A DNA stretch of 35,646 bases from Chlorobiota bacterium (GCA_026415505.1 JAOAGY010000002.1:1-35646), one strand, 5' to 3'. Shown: positions 10,820 through 19,084, counted from the stretch's first letter. Notes: a model not told the origin generated them from the sequence alone. Numbers and translations: made by a program.

Positions 10820-11062
10820 CTATGCTCCGTGTTGCTGTTGTTTACGTATTTGCTCGGTTTTCTGCAATCGCTTGTTGAAGCGATCGACGCGCCCGGTCGT
10901 ATCTACCAGCGTTTGCTTGCCAGTGTAGAATGGGTGCGACTTCGAATCGATTTCCAGAACGAGGCGATCCGATTTGGAGTAGCACGACCGCGTCTGGAAC
11001 GTCGTTCCATCGGTCATGACGACCGTTATCGGACGATACGCTGGATGAATGCCTTTCTTCAT
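10820..11062 (-). CDS. rpmE: 50S ribosomal protein bL31, form without the zinc motif
   Basis: bL31 bridges the central protuberance of the 50S subunit and the head of the 30S. The 80-aa product starts [19 protein letters not shown] and carries the conserved [21 protein letters not shown] segment in slightly altered form. In zinc-binding bL31 a CxxC pair precedes HPFYTG; here the sequence is [10 protein letters not shown], and only one Cys remains (in RSCYSKSD), so zinc is probably not bound. The gene is 9 nt downstream of the 59-aa gene stop and 2 nt upstream of the rpsR start, implying co-transcription. Organisms with a zinc-free bL31 often have a second paralogue, but none is visible here. 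Confidence 0.95.
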   Translation of the reverse strand: MKKGIHPAYRPITVVMTDGTTFQTRSCYSKSDRLVLEIDSKSHPFYTGKQTLVDTTGRVDRFNKRLQKTEQIRKQQQHGA

Positions 11063-11071
11063 AACGTTCTC

Positions 11072-11251
11072 TCAGCGAGTGATGTCTATCTTGTCCAATT
11101 GAGCTTGATCGGCGACCTTGACGAATCGCTCGAAAAACTTCACCGTGCCATCGGGCGAGCGATACGCTTTGATGACACGAACATTGATCGCGTTCTCGTC
11201 GCGATGCAATTTCTTGACTTTGTCGGCAAACGACTGTTGCTTTTTCGCCAT
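11072..11251 (-). CDS. Small basic protein in ribosomal cluster, DUF4295-like
   Basis: This 59-aa lysine-rich protein begins MAKKQQSFADKVKKLHRDEN and continues with INVRVIKAYRSPDGTVKFFERFVK. The MAKK start, basic charge and IKAYRSPDG segment recall DUF4295 proteins, which in Bacteroidota lie next to ribosomal protein genes. I cannot confirm family membership by eye. It stands between tRNA-Val and rpmE with a 9-nt gap to rpmE, so a ribosome- or translation-related role is plausible by context only. The frame is open further upstream (to 11473), but that part runs through the tRNA gene, so ATG 11251 is the sensible start. Function unknown. Confidence 0.7.
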   Translation of the reverse strand: MAKKQQSFADKVKKLHRDENAINVRVIKAYRSPDGTVKFFERFVKVADQAQLDKIDITR

Positions 11252-11281
11252 CGTTCTATCGAAGACAGTGTTGAACACCTG

Positions 11282-11356
11282 TGGGTGGTGAGAGAGTCGA
11301 ACTCCCGGCCTTCTGCTTGTAAGGCAGACGCTCTGAACCACCTGAGCTAACCACCC
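11282..11356 (-). tRNA. tRNA-Val (anticodon TAC)
   Basis: Read on the minus strand, the 75-nt sequence folds as a cloverleaf. The acceptor GGGTGGT pairs with ACCACCC, the D-stem is GCTC/GAGC, the anticodon stem TCTGC/GCAGA encloses loop CTTACAA (anticodon TAC, reading GUA), and the T-stem is GGGAG/CTCTC with loop TTCGACT. The discriminator is A. The 3' CCA is not encoded (CAG follows) and must be added after transcription. It lies 30 nt upstream of the 59-aa gene and directly behind a good promoter, so the tRNA and the ribosomal-protein mRNA probably share one transcript. Confidence 0.96.
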
Positions 11357-11370
11357 GCCACTGCGGGTTG

Positions 11371-11402
11371 CAAAAATACGGCACGTGCATCGTTGGAGCA
11401 AA
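11371..11402 (-). promoter_or_regulatory. Bacteroidota-type promoter before tRNA-Val
   Basis: On the minus strand TTTG (11399-11402) and TATTTTTG (11371-11378) are separated by 20 nt. This is an exact match to the Bacteroidota primary sigma consensus TTTG / TAnnTTTG. The tRNA 5' end lies 15 nt past the -7 element, which fits a short trimmed leader. Confidence 0.65.
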
Positions 11403-11405
11403 TCG

Positions 11406-11690
11406 CTACGGAACCTGTTCGAGACGTCGTACTGCCGGCACCCGGAGCTGTACGAGCCGTTCGATGCCTGCACGCAATGTCATCAAAACCAGTGGGCACT
11501 GAGCGCACGCACCGACGAAGCGTACTTCGGCTGTCGCAGTTTCGACCTCGTAGCGAACGAACTCGACGTCGCCACCGTCTTGCTGGAGAAACGGGCGACA
11601 TTCCTCCAGCGCAGCGATGACCGCGCGTTCGACCGACTCATCACGCGGAGGCAATTCGATCGGTGGCGGTAGTGGTGGATGATGCGTCAT
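11406..11690 (-). CDS. NifU-like C-terminal domain Fe-S scaffold protein
   Basis: This 94-aa protein matches the NifU C-terminal (Nfu) domain, which holds a transient [4Fe-4S] cluster and passes it to apoproteins. It shows AVIAALEECRPFLQQDGGDV, then VETATAEVRFVGACAQCP, where the CxxC (CAQC) supplies the cluster ligands, and ends with LMTLRAGIERLV. ATG 11690 overlaps the mrp stop in an ATGA quadruplet, strongly suggesting translational coupling and fixing the start. The preceding gene encodes Mrp, a cluster-carrier ATPase, so the pair forms a small Fe-S assembly operon. The N-terminus is short and proline-rich (HHPPLPPPIELPP). The role is well supported by motif and context; the client proteins are unknown. 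Confidence 0.9.
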   Translation of the reverse strand: MTHHPPLPPPIELPPRDESVERAVIAALEECRPFLQQDGGDVEFVRYEVETATAEVRFVGACAQCPLVLMTLRAGIERLVQLRVPAVRRLEQVP

Positions 11691-12793
11691 ACACTGATCT
11701 CTACACGCGGAGTACGAGACCGCTGCCAATTGTAACGGCGGAGTTGCGCCAGCACAGCACGCGCAACCGTTCGGAACGAATGCAACACCTCAGGATCGCA
11801 TTCGGGATCGAGTACGACGGGCAATCCGACATCGGCTGAAGCGCGGACAGCATCGTGAAGCGGTATTTCGCCCAAGAACGGTACCCCGACTTCCGAGGCA
11901 AGTTGATTGCCTCCACCGTGTCCGAAAACAGCATAGCGTTTGCCGGGATCATCGGGGGGGATGTAATAGCTCATGTTCTCGACGATCCCGATGATTTCGA
12001 CATTGACCCGGCGGAACATCGCGATGCTACGCCGAACGTCTGCCAGCGCCAACTGCTGCGGCGTCGTGACAACGACGGTGCCGCTGAGCGGAACCTGCTG
12101 TGCAAGCGTCAACTGCACATCGCCTGTGCCGGGCGGAAGATCGAACAGCAGGACGTCGAGTTCGCCCCACTCGATTTGTTCGACGAGCGTGCGGAAATAT
12201 CCTGCCAACATCGGACCGCGAAAGATTGCCGCCTGGTCGCGCTGCATAATGAAGCCCATCGAGGCAACAGCGATGCCGTATTGCACAATCGGATAACCCA
12301 CGACACGCCCATCGTCCCGCTTTTCCGCTGGCAGCGAGGCACCCTCCAACCCGAAGAGCGTCGGCATACTCGGACCGTAGATGTCGGCATCGAGAACTCC
12401 GATACGCAATCCTTCCAAAAGCATGCTCGCTGCCAGATTCGCAGCAATGGTCGATTTGCCGACACCGCCTTTGCCCGATGCGACTGCGACTGTATCCTGC
12501 ACGTTCGGCAACAGGGACGACGGCACTGCCCGATCGACCACACGTGCACGCGCATGAACGACAGTTCGGAGCAGGGGATCGATCTCGGCGATACTGCTGC
12601 GGATCGCTGCATCGAGCTGCTGGGCAAGCTGACGATAAATCGGCGGCACAAGCTCGATGTAAACCACGATGCCATCACCCTCCGCTTCGATCGAGTGTAT
12701 CGCGCCGAGAGCATCGAGCGTTTCGTCGAGGTCAGGATCGGTCACTGCGCCGATGCGTTGACGAATCTGTTGCAGCGTCTCTTCTGGAATCAT
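11687..12793 (-). CDS. mrp: Mrp/NBP35-family Fe-S cluster carrier ATPase
   Basis: The protein (368 aa) is a P-loop ATPase that binds and transfers Fe-S clusters. The N-terminal 90 residues form a MIP18-like (DUF59) domain with the IGAVTDPDLDETLDALGAI segment. The ATPase follows, with the deviant Walker A VASGKGGVGKST, then VLDADIYGPSMPTLFG, LLFDLPPGTGDVQLTLAQ and IGIVENMSYYIPPD. In many Mrp proteins a CxxC follows the NMS motif; here the segment is YYIPPDDPGKRYAVFGHGGG, with no CxxC visible, so cluster binding may differ. ATG 12793 (MIPEETL) fits the family start; an in-frame ATG at 12838 would place the leader inside the terminator hairpin. It overlaps the NifU-like gene by 4 nt. A weak -7-like element TATCATTG lies at 12802-12809. 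Confidence 0.93.
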   Translation of the reverse strand: MIPEETLQQIRQRIGAVTDPDLDETLDALGAIHSIEAEGDGIVVYIELVPPIYRQLAQQLDAAIRSSIAEIDPLLRTVVHARARVVDRAVPSSLLPNVQDTVAVASGKGGVGKSTIAANLAASMLLEGLRIGVLDADIYGPSMPTLFGLEGASLPAEKRDDGRVVGYPIVQYGIAVASMGFIMQRDQAAIFRGPMLAGYFRTLVEQIEWGELDVLLFDLPPGTGDVQLTLAQQVPLSGTVVVTTPQQLALADVRRSIAMFRRVNVEIIGIVENMSYYIPPDDPGKRYAVFGHGGGNQLASEVGVPFLGEIPLHDAVRASADVGLPVVLDPECDPEVLHSFRTVARAVLAQLRRYNWQRSRTPRVEISV

Positions 12794-12817
12794 CGTCCGC
12801 TCAATGATAGTGCACCG

Positions 12818-12858
12818 AAAAAGGCGGGGCGGCAACACTAACCGGTCCGCCGCCCCGC
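12818..12858 (-). terminator. Rho-independent terminator after the Asp-box T9SS gene
   Basis: A perfect 10-bp GC stem (12824-12833 with 12849-12858) is followed on the minus strand by C then TTTTT (12818-12822). It begins 29 nt after the stop codon of the T9SS protein gene (12887) and ends 25 nt before the mrp start. Confidence 0.85.
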
Positions 12859-12886
12859 AAGGTACGGAAATTGTCTAACGTGCCGT

Positions 12887-14905
12887 TTACCGCACGATCG
12901 TCAAAGGAGCGGTCGCAACCACTCGGCCGTGCGTGTGCAAAAGTAGCCTGTATGCTCCTGCCGGCAGCGAGTGCACATCGAGCGTCATGCCACGAATACC
13001 ATCACTGGCACCGATGGACTCGGAGCGCACAACTTGACCGAGCGTATTGACGACGGTCAATTGACCACCATCGAGCAATCCACTGGCTGCGACTTCGATC
13101 TGGTCACTCGCCGGCGAAGGTGCCACCACGAGTTGAATCTGAGGCATTCGCACAACAGGCTCGACGCTGGAGATGTTCGCCCTGGCGAATCCGACATTGT
13201 TCGGGATGTTGATGATCCGATTGACAAAATCCTGCGGTGATTGACTCAAGACGCGACCGATATTGCTCTGAGTATTCCAGCTTGTCGGTGCCAAGTTTGT
13301 CATCAATGGTATCTGATCGAGCGAAGGCACGATCATCGGGATATGCGTTCCCTTGTGGTAATAGTTGTCGCCGGTCAGGTTCATCGGTGTGGTCCAACTA
13401 TTCGCCGACAGCGCACGCGATGCCATGAAGATGTTGAACACCGGCAGCGTGTCCACTTGAATTTCTTCTTGGAATTCGCCGGTCTGCTGATCATAGCGCA
13501 GAACAGCCTGTGGCGAGCTAAGGACGATCGGCTGTGCACTCGGCACAGCGTCAACCCACTTGACAACGATCGCAGAACCATCGGCAGTCCGGGCGACCTC
13601 GATCTCGTTGCCCAGCGGAGAAAGGATCTCGTCGCAGACCAACTGTTGATAGTTCCGCGCTTGCATCGCCGAATCGTTGTAGGCGTAGGTAACCATAATG
13701 TCGTTGATCGGCGCAATCGTGCGCATCGTCCAGTTGCCGTTGTCGTATTCAGTTTCGACGAGGTCGATCCCCGACAGTGTGGTCTGATCTGCGAACAAGG
13801 CGATCCGGCTGATGTACGAAAAACGGTTCGTTCCCGTGACGACCATCGCGCTTTGGTCATAGACACGGAACGGGACAGCCAGGGCGGCTCCACGATTGTT
13901 GGCATAGGCTTGAAGTACGCTCGCAGGCATCCGCTCGAACGAAGACCACGTTTGCCCCATGTCGTTGGAAGTGGACACAGCCAACACACGATTGTTTTCG
14001 TCGTCGGCGAAAAGTGCATTGACGACGGCATAGAGCTTACCGTCTGCATCGGCACCGACGTACATCGGTGAATTGTACGTCGAAGTTCTCGCCGGCGCCG
14101 CACGGAATTGGTTATTGTTCCATGCCGAGGGAATACTACCGACGAAATCGGTAACGTCACCGAAGCGTGCGTTGGCAACGAAGGAACCGTATTGCCCGTA
14201 TTGAACAGCATCACTCGGTGGAGACAAAATGCCGCAATACGCCATACCTGAGCGATCCGCACCGGCACTGAAACCGATCAACTTGCCTGCACCGAACAAG
14301 TAGCCATCGGGATTGTTTTCAGTCGGACCCGGTTGGTCGTACTCGTAGATTTGGCTCGGATCGATGCGCGCAAACAGCGCAGTGCCTCGGCGCATGTAGT
14401 TGTTGTCCTTCGGATAGCGATACGCAGCGAGCATCACTTTGAGATCGCTCGCATTGGTCGATCCGGACGGGTTTGCGATTCCGATCTGCGGCATGCCGTA
14501 GAAAATCGTCGCGTTGTTGACGAGTACTTGTCTGCTCCATGTCGAGCCGCGATTGGTCGAATAGCGGAAGACCAACTGTGAGCCGAGATCGTTGGTGGTT
14601 TGATTGGTTTGTGCCACCAACTCGACGATAGCCAGAACCCCCGAAATCGGATCATAGGCAATCGGAGATGTTCCTGGCCACGCATACGCGAACAGGGCAT
14701 TGATCGAGGGGCTGAACAACGTCGAAAAGGTCAACGCTTGTGGCGTTGGCTCGGCGTTCGACATAATGCCCACCGCTTCCGCAGAGGGTCGAACACGCTC
14801 TACCGCTGGTGGTAAAGTGTGCGGAATCGTGATGTGCTCCAGCTTTTGCTGTGCCATCGCACAGGAAATTGCCAGAGTTATCAGTGCGGCAGCACGAGAA
14901 ATCAT
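12887..14905 (-). CDS. Secreted Asp-box protein with T9SS sorting domain
   Basis: This 672-aa protein is predicted to be exported. Residues 1-18 are a signal peptide (MISRAAALITLAISCAMA, then QQ). The body contains Asp-box-like motifs, STNRGSTW and TSNDMGQTW, suggesting a sialidase-type beta-propeller; I see no catalytic residues that would make it a sialidase. The last 80 residues are a classic type A T9SS sorting domain, with SPASDQIEVAASG, LTVVNTLGQVV, LDVHSLPAGAYRLLLHTHG and a final VR. ATG 14905 was chosen because it begins the signal peptide; the frame is open to 14977. The gene follows another T9SS cargo gene by 75 nt, with a TATTTTG element at 14968-14974, and ends at a strong terminator. 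Substrate or ligand unknown. Confidence 0.9.
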   Translation of the reverse strand: MISRAAALITLAISCAMAQQKLEHITIPHTLPPAVERVRPSAEAVGIMSNAEPTPQALTFSTLFSPSINALFAYAWPGTSPIAYDPISGVLAIVELVAQTNQTTNDLGSQLVFRYSTNRGSTWSRQVLVNNATIFYGMPQIGIANPSGSTNASDLKVMLAAYRYPKDNNYMRRGTALFARIDPSQIYEYDQPGPTENNPDGYLFGAGKLIGFSAGADRSGMAYCGILSPPSDAVQYGQYGSFVANARFGDVTDFVGSIPSAWNNNQFRAAPARTSTYNSPMYVGADADGKLYAVVNALFADDENNRVLAVSTSNDMGQTWSSFERMPASVLQAYANNRGAALAVPFRVYDQSAMVVTGTNRFSYISRIALFADQTTLSGIDLVETEYDNGNWTMRTIAPINDIMVTYAYNDSAMQARNYQQLVCDEILSPLGNEIEVARTADGSAIVVKWVDAVPSAQPIVLSSPQAVLRYDQQTGEFQEEIQVDTLPVFNIFMASRALSANSWTTPMNLTGDNYYHKGTHIPMIVPSLDQIPLMTNLAPTSWNTQSNIGRVLSQSPQDFVNRIINIPNNVGFARANISSVEPVVRMPQIQLVVAPSPASDQIEVAASGLLDGGQLTVVNTLGQVVRSESIGASDGIRGMTLDVHSLPAGAYRLLLHTHGRVVATAPLTIVR

Positions 14906-14980
14906 CGGGGAAACTCCAAGTACGTGAAACATGCTGTTACGAATTGTTTGCATCATTTCAACACCGCCAAAATACAACGC

Positions 14981-17629
14981 TCAGTGGAGCACGACGACTC
15001 GATACGTAACGACTTCCGTTCCGACCCGAATTACGAGCGCGTATGCACCACTGTCGCTTTGAGACGTCGAACAACGAATTTCCACGTTGGCGCCAGCAGT
15101 TTTGACAACATTACAATCCGAGCGTCGCCCCGTCAACAGATGAACCAGCTCTGCACTGGCATCGAGCGCTCGAACAATTGCCCGAACCTCATCGCCAGCA
15201 GGATTCGGATACGGCGGAACGACCACCAGTCCCGCTGCTGTGAACTGACTGGTCTGCCCCTGGACATTGACGCCACAGCTCGACTGCGCATCGTAACGAT
15301 TGGCGCTGCAAACGCCGATCAGCTCGAGTTGTCGCCAGCAATAGTCGGCTGCATCACCGATGCGCAGTGTATCGCGCTGCTCGCCGAGTGCGCTCGGCAA
15401 AAAACACACCCGCAGCCACCGCTCCTCACCCGGACCGATCACCAGCGGCAACTGCGATAGCGGCACGGAAAACTCGATGTTTCGCTCCATGCGCGCTGAG
15501 GCGATCACGAGCGGATCGGTCCCCGTGTTGCGAACGAGCAAACTGTCGCAGCGCATCGCCAGTGCGGCAGTCGTATCGAACCGCCACTGGCTGCCACCGA
15601 TGCTGACGATTTCGATCGGGTTCGGATCGACCGCCACGCTGATCGTATCGGAGCGACCGAAGCAGTTGTACTCGTCGCTCACCTCGACCCAATACACCCC
15701 TGCCCGGCTGACTTCGATCGTCGGCGATTGCTCGCCAGTGGACCAACGATACTGCCGGTACTGGCGCTCGGTCCGCAGAACGATTCGATCGCCGTCGCAA
15801 AAACGGAAACCACGTTCGGAAAGAATCGAAGGCTTGACCGTATCGCCCGCGACGATCACGATCGGCGCACTGGTGCCGGGACAGAACTCGTCGGTTCGGT
15901 TCGATACCGTCACGGTGTACGTCCCCGGTCGAGCGACGACGATGGATTGCGTCGTTTCACCCGTGCTCCACTGATAGGCGTCGAAGCCATCCGATGCGCG
16001 AAGCTGAACCTGCGTGCCCGGACACAGCACCAAACTACCGTCGTCGCGTGCAACCAGCGGTGGTTCGATCGTGACCGTCGGCGAAAGGCGCGGACGAACA
16101 CCGACACTGAGCTGGCTCGAAACACCTTGGCAACCATTGACGCCGCGCGCGAATGCTTGGAACGTGTACGGCGTTGCACCTGCACGAGCGACGACAGCCA
16201 ATCGCAGCGTGCGATCTTGCCGTCCGACCCATCCGAATTCAGCGACTCCGACAGCCGACGAATCAATGACCGCTTCGACGACGATCGTATCGCCATCGCA
16301 TGCGACAGGCGGCGTCAGCAAACGAAGCTCCACTTTCGGCGACGGCGATTCGGTCACTTCGACTGCCGCAGATTTCCCGTAGCACGCATCGGGATCGCGC
16401 ACTTCCACCGCGTAGGTTCCTGCCTTCGAGACCGTAATCGTCGGTGTGCGGTCGCCCGTGGACCAGACGTACTCGGTGTAAGGTTGCCGAACGTTGTCGC
16501 CTTTGACGACGCTGAGCGTAATCGGCTGCCCATCGCAAGCGACAAATCCGCCAGTGCTCGAGACGATGATCGGCTGGAGCAAATCGCGCATTGTCGTTCG
16601 GTAGATGCCGTCGCCGACGAGGTAGCCGAGCGTGTCGTTGACGAACCAAATGTCGTCGTAGTTACTGCCCGGTTCCAAGCCACAGCGATACGGCGTGACG
16701 GTCACCTCACCACTTACGCGATCGCGCGCGATGCGATAGACGGCACGGTTCCATCCCGCAGCCCACCCGACGTCTTCATCGAGGAGAAAGGTACCGAAAA
16801 TCGAAGCACCCGTTTCGTAGCGCTCCCACGTGCGTCCGCCATCGTAGGACCAGCGAATGTCGCCGATATTTCCCGTTCCACCGGTGCACGTATTGCCAGC
16901 GGTCGCGACCAAAAAAGTGTTGTTTTTATTGGCGAGATTTTCCTGCCAAAACGCTGGACCGGTCACCGCGTACACTTGCCAGGTTCGTCCGCCGTCGAGC
17001 GAGCGCCAGATGCGCCCACTGCTCGATGCGTAGCACAATCCATCGGCATCGTACATGAGCACGTGCGACATGCCAGTTTGCGGTTCGTTCGCTGTAAAAA
17101 GCGACCAGGTCGCCCCTCCGTCGCTCGTGCGGAAAAACAGTTGTGCCCATCCGTCGCAGCCGCCACCGACGACCATCCCGACGTTCTCGTCGAGAAAGTA
17201 GCAGCCCCACACCGGCGCACGCTGCGGTACGCCATTGACCACGATGACGGGCGTGATTTCTCGCCACGATCGTCCGCCGTCGGTGCTTTTGTAGATGCCT
17301 CCCAAGTTCAGATTGCCGTTGTTCGTGCCGGAGCAATACCCGACACGTTCGTTGACGAAGATGATCGATTCGAGCTGGTCGGCATTGGGGATCGTCGTGC
17401 CTTCCCACGTGTTTCCGCCATCGGTGGTCCGCACGACGTAGCCGCGGAAACCGCACGCCCAGCCGTACTGCGGATTCGAGGGCAAGAACATGATGTCGAG
17501 ATAAAAACCGCCACTGTACGGCGGCGGCAAGGTGAGCTTTTCCCAATTCCACTGGCGCGGCTGTGCCAGAGCGACACTGGAGGCGCTCAGCACGATCGCT
17601 GCTATCCAAACCAATCGTGACGCACTCAT
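14981..17629 (-). CDS. Secreted Ycf48-like propeller protein with Ig-like, ASH and T9SS sorting domains
   Basis: This 882-aa product has a signal peptide at 1-22 (ending SASSVALA). Residues about 30-350 form a beta-propeller with five Asp-boxes (RTTDGGNTW, KSTDGGRSW, RTSDGGATW, RSLDGGRTW, WSYDGGRTW at about 67-268), like Ycf48/BNR proteins. Three Ig-like modules share the WSTG(D/E)...G(T/V)Y.VEV pattern (YVWSTGDRTP, YQWSTGETTQ, YRWSTGEQSP). An ASH-type domain follows (LLVRNTGTDPLVI, then RDTLRIGD). The C-terminus begins PPYPNPAGDEVRA, as in T9SS sorting domains, though its tail is less canonical. ATG 17629 starts the signal peptide, 22 nt after the hpnE-like stop, so the two may be co-transcribed. 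Probably surface-attached; the ligand is unknown. Confidence 0.9.
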   Translation of the reverse strand: MSASRLVWIAAIVLSASSVALAQPRQWNWEKLTLPPPYSGGFYLDIMFLPSNPQYGWACGFRGYVVRTTDGGNTWEGTTIPNADQLESIIFVNERVGYCSGTNNGNLNLGGIYKSTDGGRSWREITPVIVVNGVPQRAPVWGCYFLDENVGMVVGGGCDGWAQLFFRTSDGGATWSLFTANEPQTGMSHVLMYDADGLCYASSSGRIWRSLDGGRTWQVYAVTGPAFWQENLANKNNTFLVATAGNTCTGGTGNIGDIRWSYDGGRTWERYETGASIFGTFLLDEDVGWAAGWNRAVYRIARDRVSGEVTVTPYRCGLEPGSNYDDIWFVNDTLGYLVGDGIYRTTMRDLLQPIIVSSTGGFVACDGQPITLSVVKGDNVRQPYTEYVWSTGDRTPTITVSKAGTYAVEVRDPDACYGKSAAVEVTESPSPKVELRLLTPPVACDGDTIVVEAVIDSSAVGVAEFGWVGRQDRTLRLAVVARAGATPYTFQAFARGVNGCQGVSSQLSVGVRPRLSPTVTIEPPLVARDDGSLVLCPGTQVQLRASDGFDAYQWSTGETTQSIVVARPGTYTVTVSNRTDEFCPGTSAPIVIVAGDTVKPSILSERGFRFCDGDRIVLRTERQYRQYRWSTGEQSPTIEVSRAGVYWVEVSDEYNCFGRSDTISVAVDPNPIEIVSIGGSQWRFDTTAALAMRCDSLLVRNTGTDPLVIASARMERNIEFSVPLSQLPLVIGPGEERWLRVCFLPSALGEQRDTLRIGDAADYCWRQLELIGVCSANRYDAQSSCGVNVQGQTSQFTAAGLVVVPPYPNPAGDEVRAIVRALDASAELVHLLTGRRSDCNVVKTAGANVEIRCSTSQSDSGAYALVIRVGTEVVTYRVVVLH

Positions 17630-17651
17630 CGCAATCCAGGAAAAGTGAGCT

Positions 17652-19001
17652 CTACCGATGCAACCGGGCAGCCGCACGCGCTGCAGCGATACCGCTTGCA
17701 GCAGCGCTTTCGAGCGTCGCCGGTAGCCCCGTCGCTGTCCAATCGCCAGCGACGAACAAGCCTGCAATGCTGCCGTGCGGTGTTAGACGCAGCGAAATGG
17801 TTTTCGGTGTAAGCAACACCGTCGCCGCACGCTCTTTGATGACGCGCCAGCGAAGCAGTTGTGCAGGTTCGACCGACGGAAACACCGCGCGTAACTCTCG
17901 ATCGGCGAGCGCTGCGATCGTTTCCGCCGGCTGTGTCGCCACATGCCGCGCAGCACTGATGGTCACTTCGACGTGACCGGGAAATTGCCGGCGACTGTCG
18001 TCGCTGCGCTCGATCAACCGATCCCGATCGAACACCCATTGCGAGGTCGTTCCCCATAGCCCGACAACCGGCGGAATATCGAGCGGGCGATCGTACCACA
18101 AATACACCGACACGATCGGCATCGTCTCGAAAGCAGCGGCTGCACGTGCGGCGTCGCTTTCGGGACCGAGCAGTCGCAGAAGCGCTTTCGGCGGCACCGC
18201 TGCGATCACCGCATTGCCGCGAATCTCCTCGCCGTCGTCGGTGGCGACACCGATGACGCGGTCGCCGACGCGAAGCAGTTCGACCGCCTGCAATCCCAAC
18301 TGCACCTGACCGCCACGACCGGCAAGCCACGCTGGCAATGGCTCCCACAGCTCCGACAGCCCCACACGCGGCACGAGCAGGTAATGACTTTTGCCGCCAC
18401 CGAAAAAGGCGCGCCGCAACACTGCTCGCAAGAGCGTTGCATCGGCGCTCTCGATGGGTGCATTGAGCGTCGCCAGCACGAGCGGCTCCCAGAATCGCTC
18501 GATGACTGTCTGCGGCTGCTTCCAACGTTCCAGAAGCGCTGCGACGGTTTTCCCCTCCGGTCGGGGTCCAAACGCAGCGAGAACGCCGCGCTGCAACAAG
18601 CGCAGTCGCTCGGCAAGCGAAAAGCTTCGCAGTCGAAGCACTCCCGCGATGACGCCAGCAGCACCGGGCAATCGGTACGGATCGAACCTGTCACGCTCGT
18701 TGCCGGCGGAAGCGAACACGATCGGCACCGGATCGTCGGGTCCGAGCAGGTGTTCTGTTCCGAGCTGGCGGAGAACGTACCGCAACGCCGCATAGCACCC
18801 CATCGCCACATGCTGACCGTTGTCGAGCACGTCGCCGCTCGTGTCGTCACGAAACGAGCGTGCGCGTCCGCCGAGATACCGCCGAGCTTCGATCAGCACG
18901 ACTTCCATCCCTTGCAGTGTCGCTTCGACTGCTGCGGCGATACCGGCGACGCCGCCACCGACGACGATGCAGCGTTGTTTTCTTGTTTTCACAGTGTGCA
19001 T
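17652..19001 (-). CDS. hpnE: HpnE-like FAD-dependent desaturase/dehydroxylase
   Basis: The 449-aa protein belongs to the flavin amine-oxidase/phytoene-desaturase superfamily. It has the N-terminal dinucleotide-binding motif VVGGGVAGIAAA, an acidic strand end plus the GGRARSF signature (EARRYLGGRARSF), and a C-terminal FAD motif GLFVAGDWTATGLPATLES. The ending is characteristic of squalene-associated HpnE, which converts hydroxysqualene to squalene in hopanoid synthesis. A carotenoid desaturase remains possible. The usual partners hpnC and hpnD (squalene synthase-like) are not next to it. The start at 19001 (MHTVKTRKQRC) places the dinucleotide-binding motif near the N-terminus as expected. 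It is divergent from the ABC transporter genes and followed after 22 nt by a T9SS cargo gene. Confidence 0.8.
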   Translation of the reverse strand: MHTVKTRKQRCIVVGGGVAGIAAAVEATLQGMEVVLIEARRYLGGRARSFRDDTSGDVLDNGQHVAMGCYAALRYVLRQLGTEHLLGPDDPVPIVFASAGNERDRFDPYRLPGAAGVIAGVLRLRSFSLAERLRLLQRGVLAAFGPRPEGKTVAALLERWKQPQTVIERFWEPLVLATLNAPIESADATLLRAVLRRAFFGGGKSHYLLVPRVGLSELWEPLPAWLAGRGGQVQLGLQAVELLRVGDRVIGVATDDGEEIRGNAVIAAVPPKALLRLLGPESDAARAAAAFETMPIVSVYLWYDRPLDIPPVVGLWGTTSQWVFDRDRLIERSDDSRRQFPGHVEVTISAARHVATQPAETIAALADRELRAVFPSVEPAQLLRWRVIKERAATVLLTPKTISLRLTPHGSIAGLFVAGDWTATGLPATLESAAASGIAAARAAARLHR

Positions 19002-19084
19002 GCACAAAAATCGTGCTGCCACTGCAACCACGCAGCATGACCGCACGTATTTTGCGCCGATCGCAACTGTGCCCAAGACAGCCT

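Noticed and set aside
12887-14905. Calling the Asp-box T9SS protein a sialidase
   Set aside because: Asp-boxes occur in many propeller proteins; no sialidase arginine triad or FRIP motif was seen.
15728-17620. 630-codon plus-strand frame opposite the Ycf48-like gene
   Set aside because: The translation is an Arg- and Asp-rich antisense shadow with no domain, while the minus strand has clear Asp-box, Ig-like and sorting domains.
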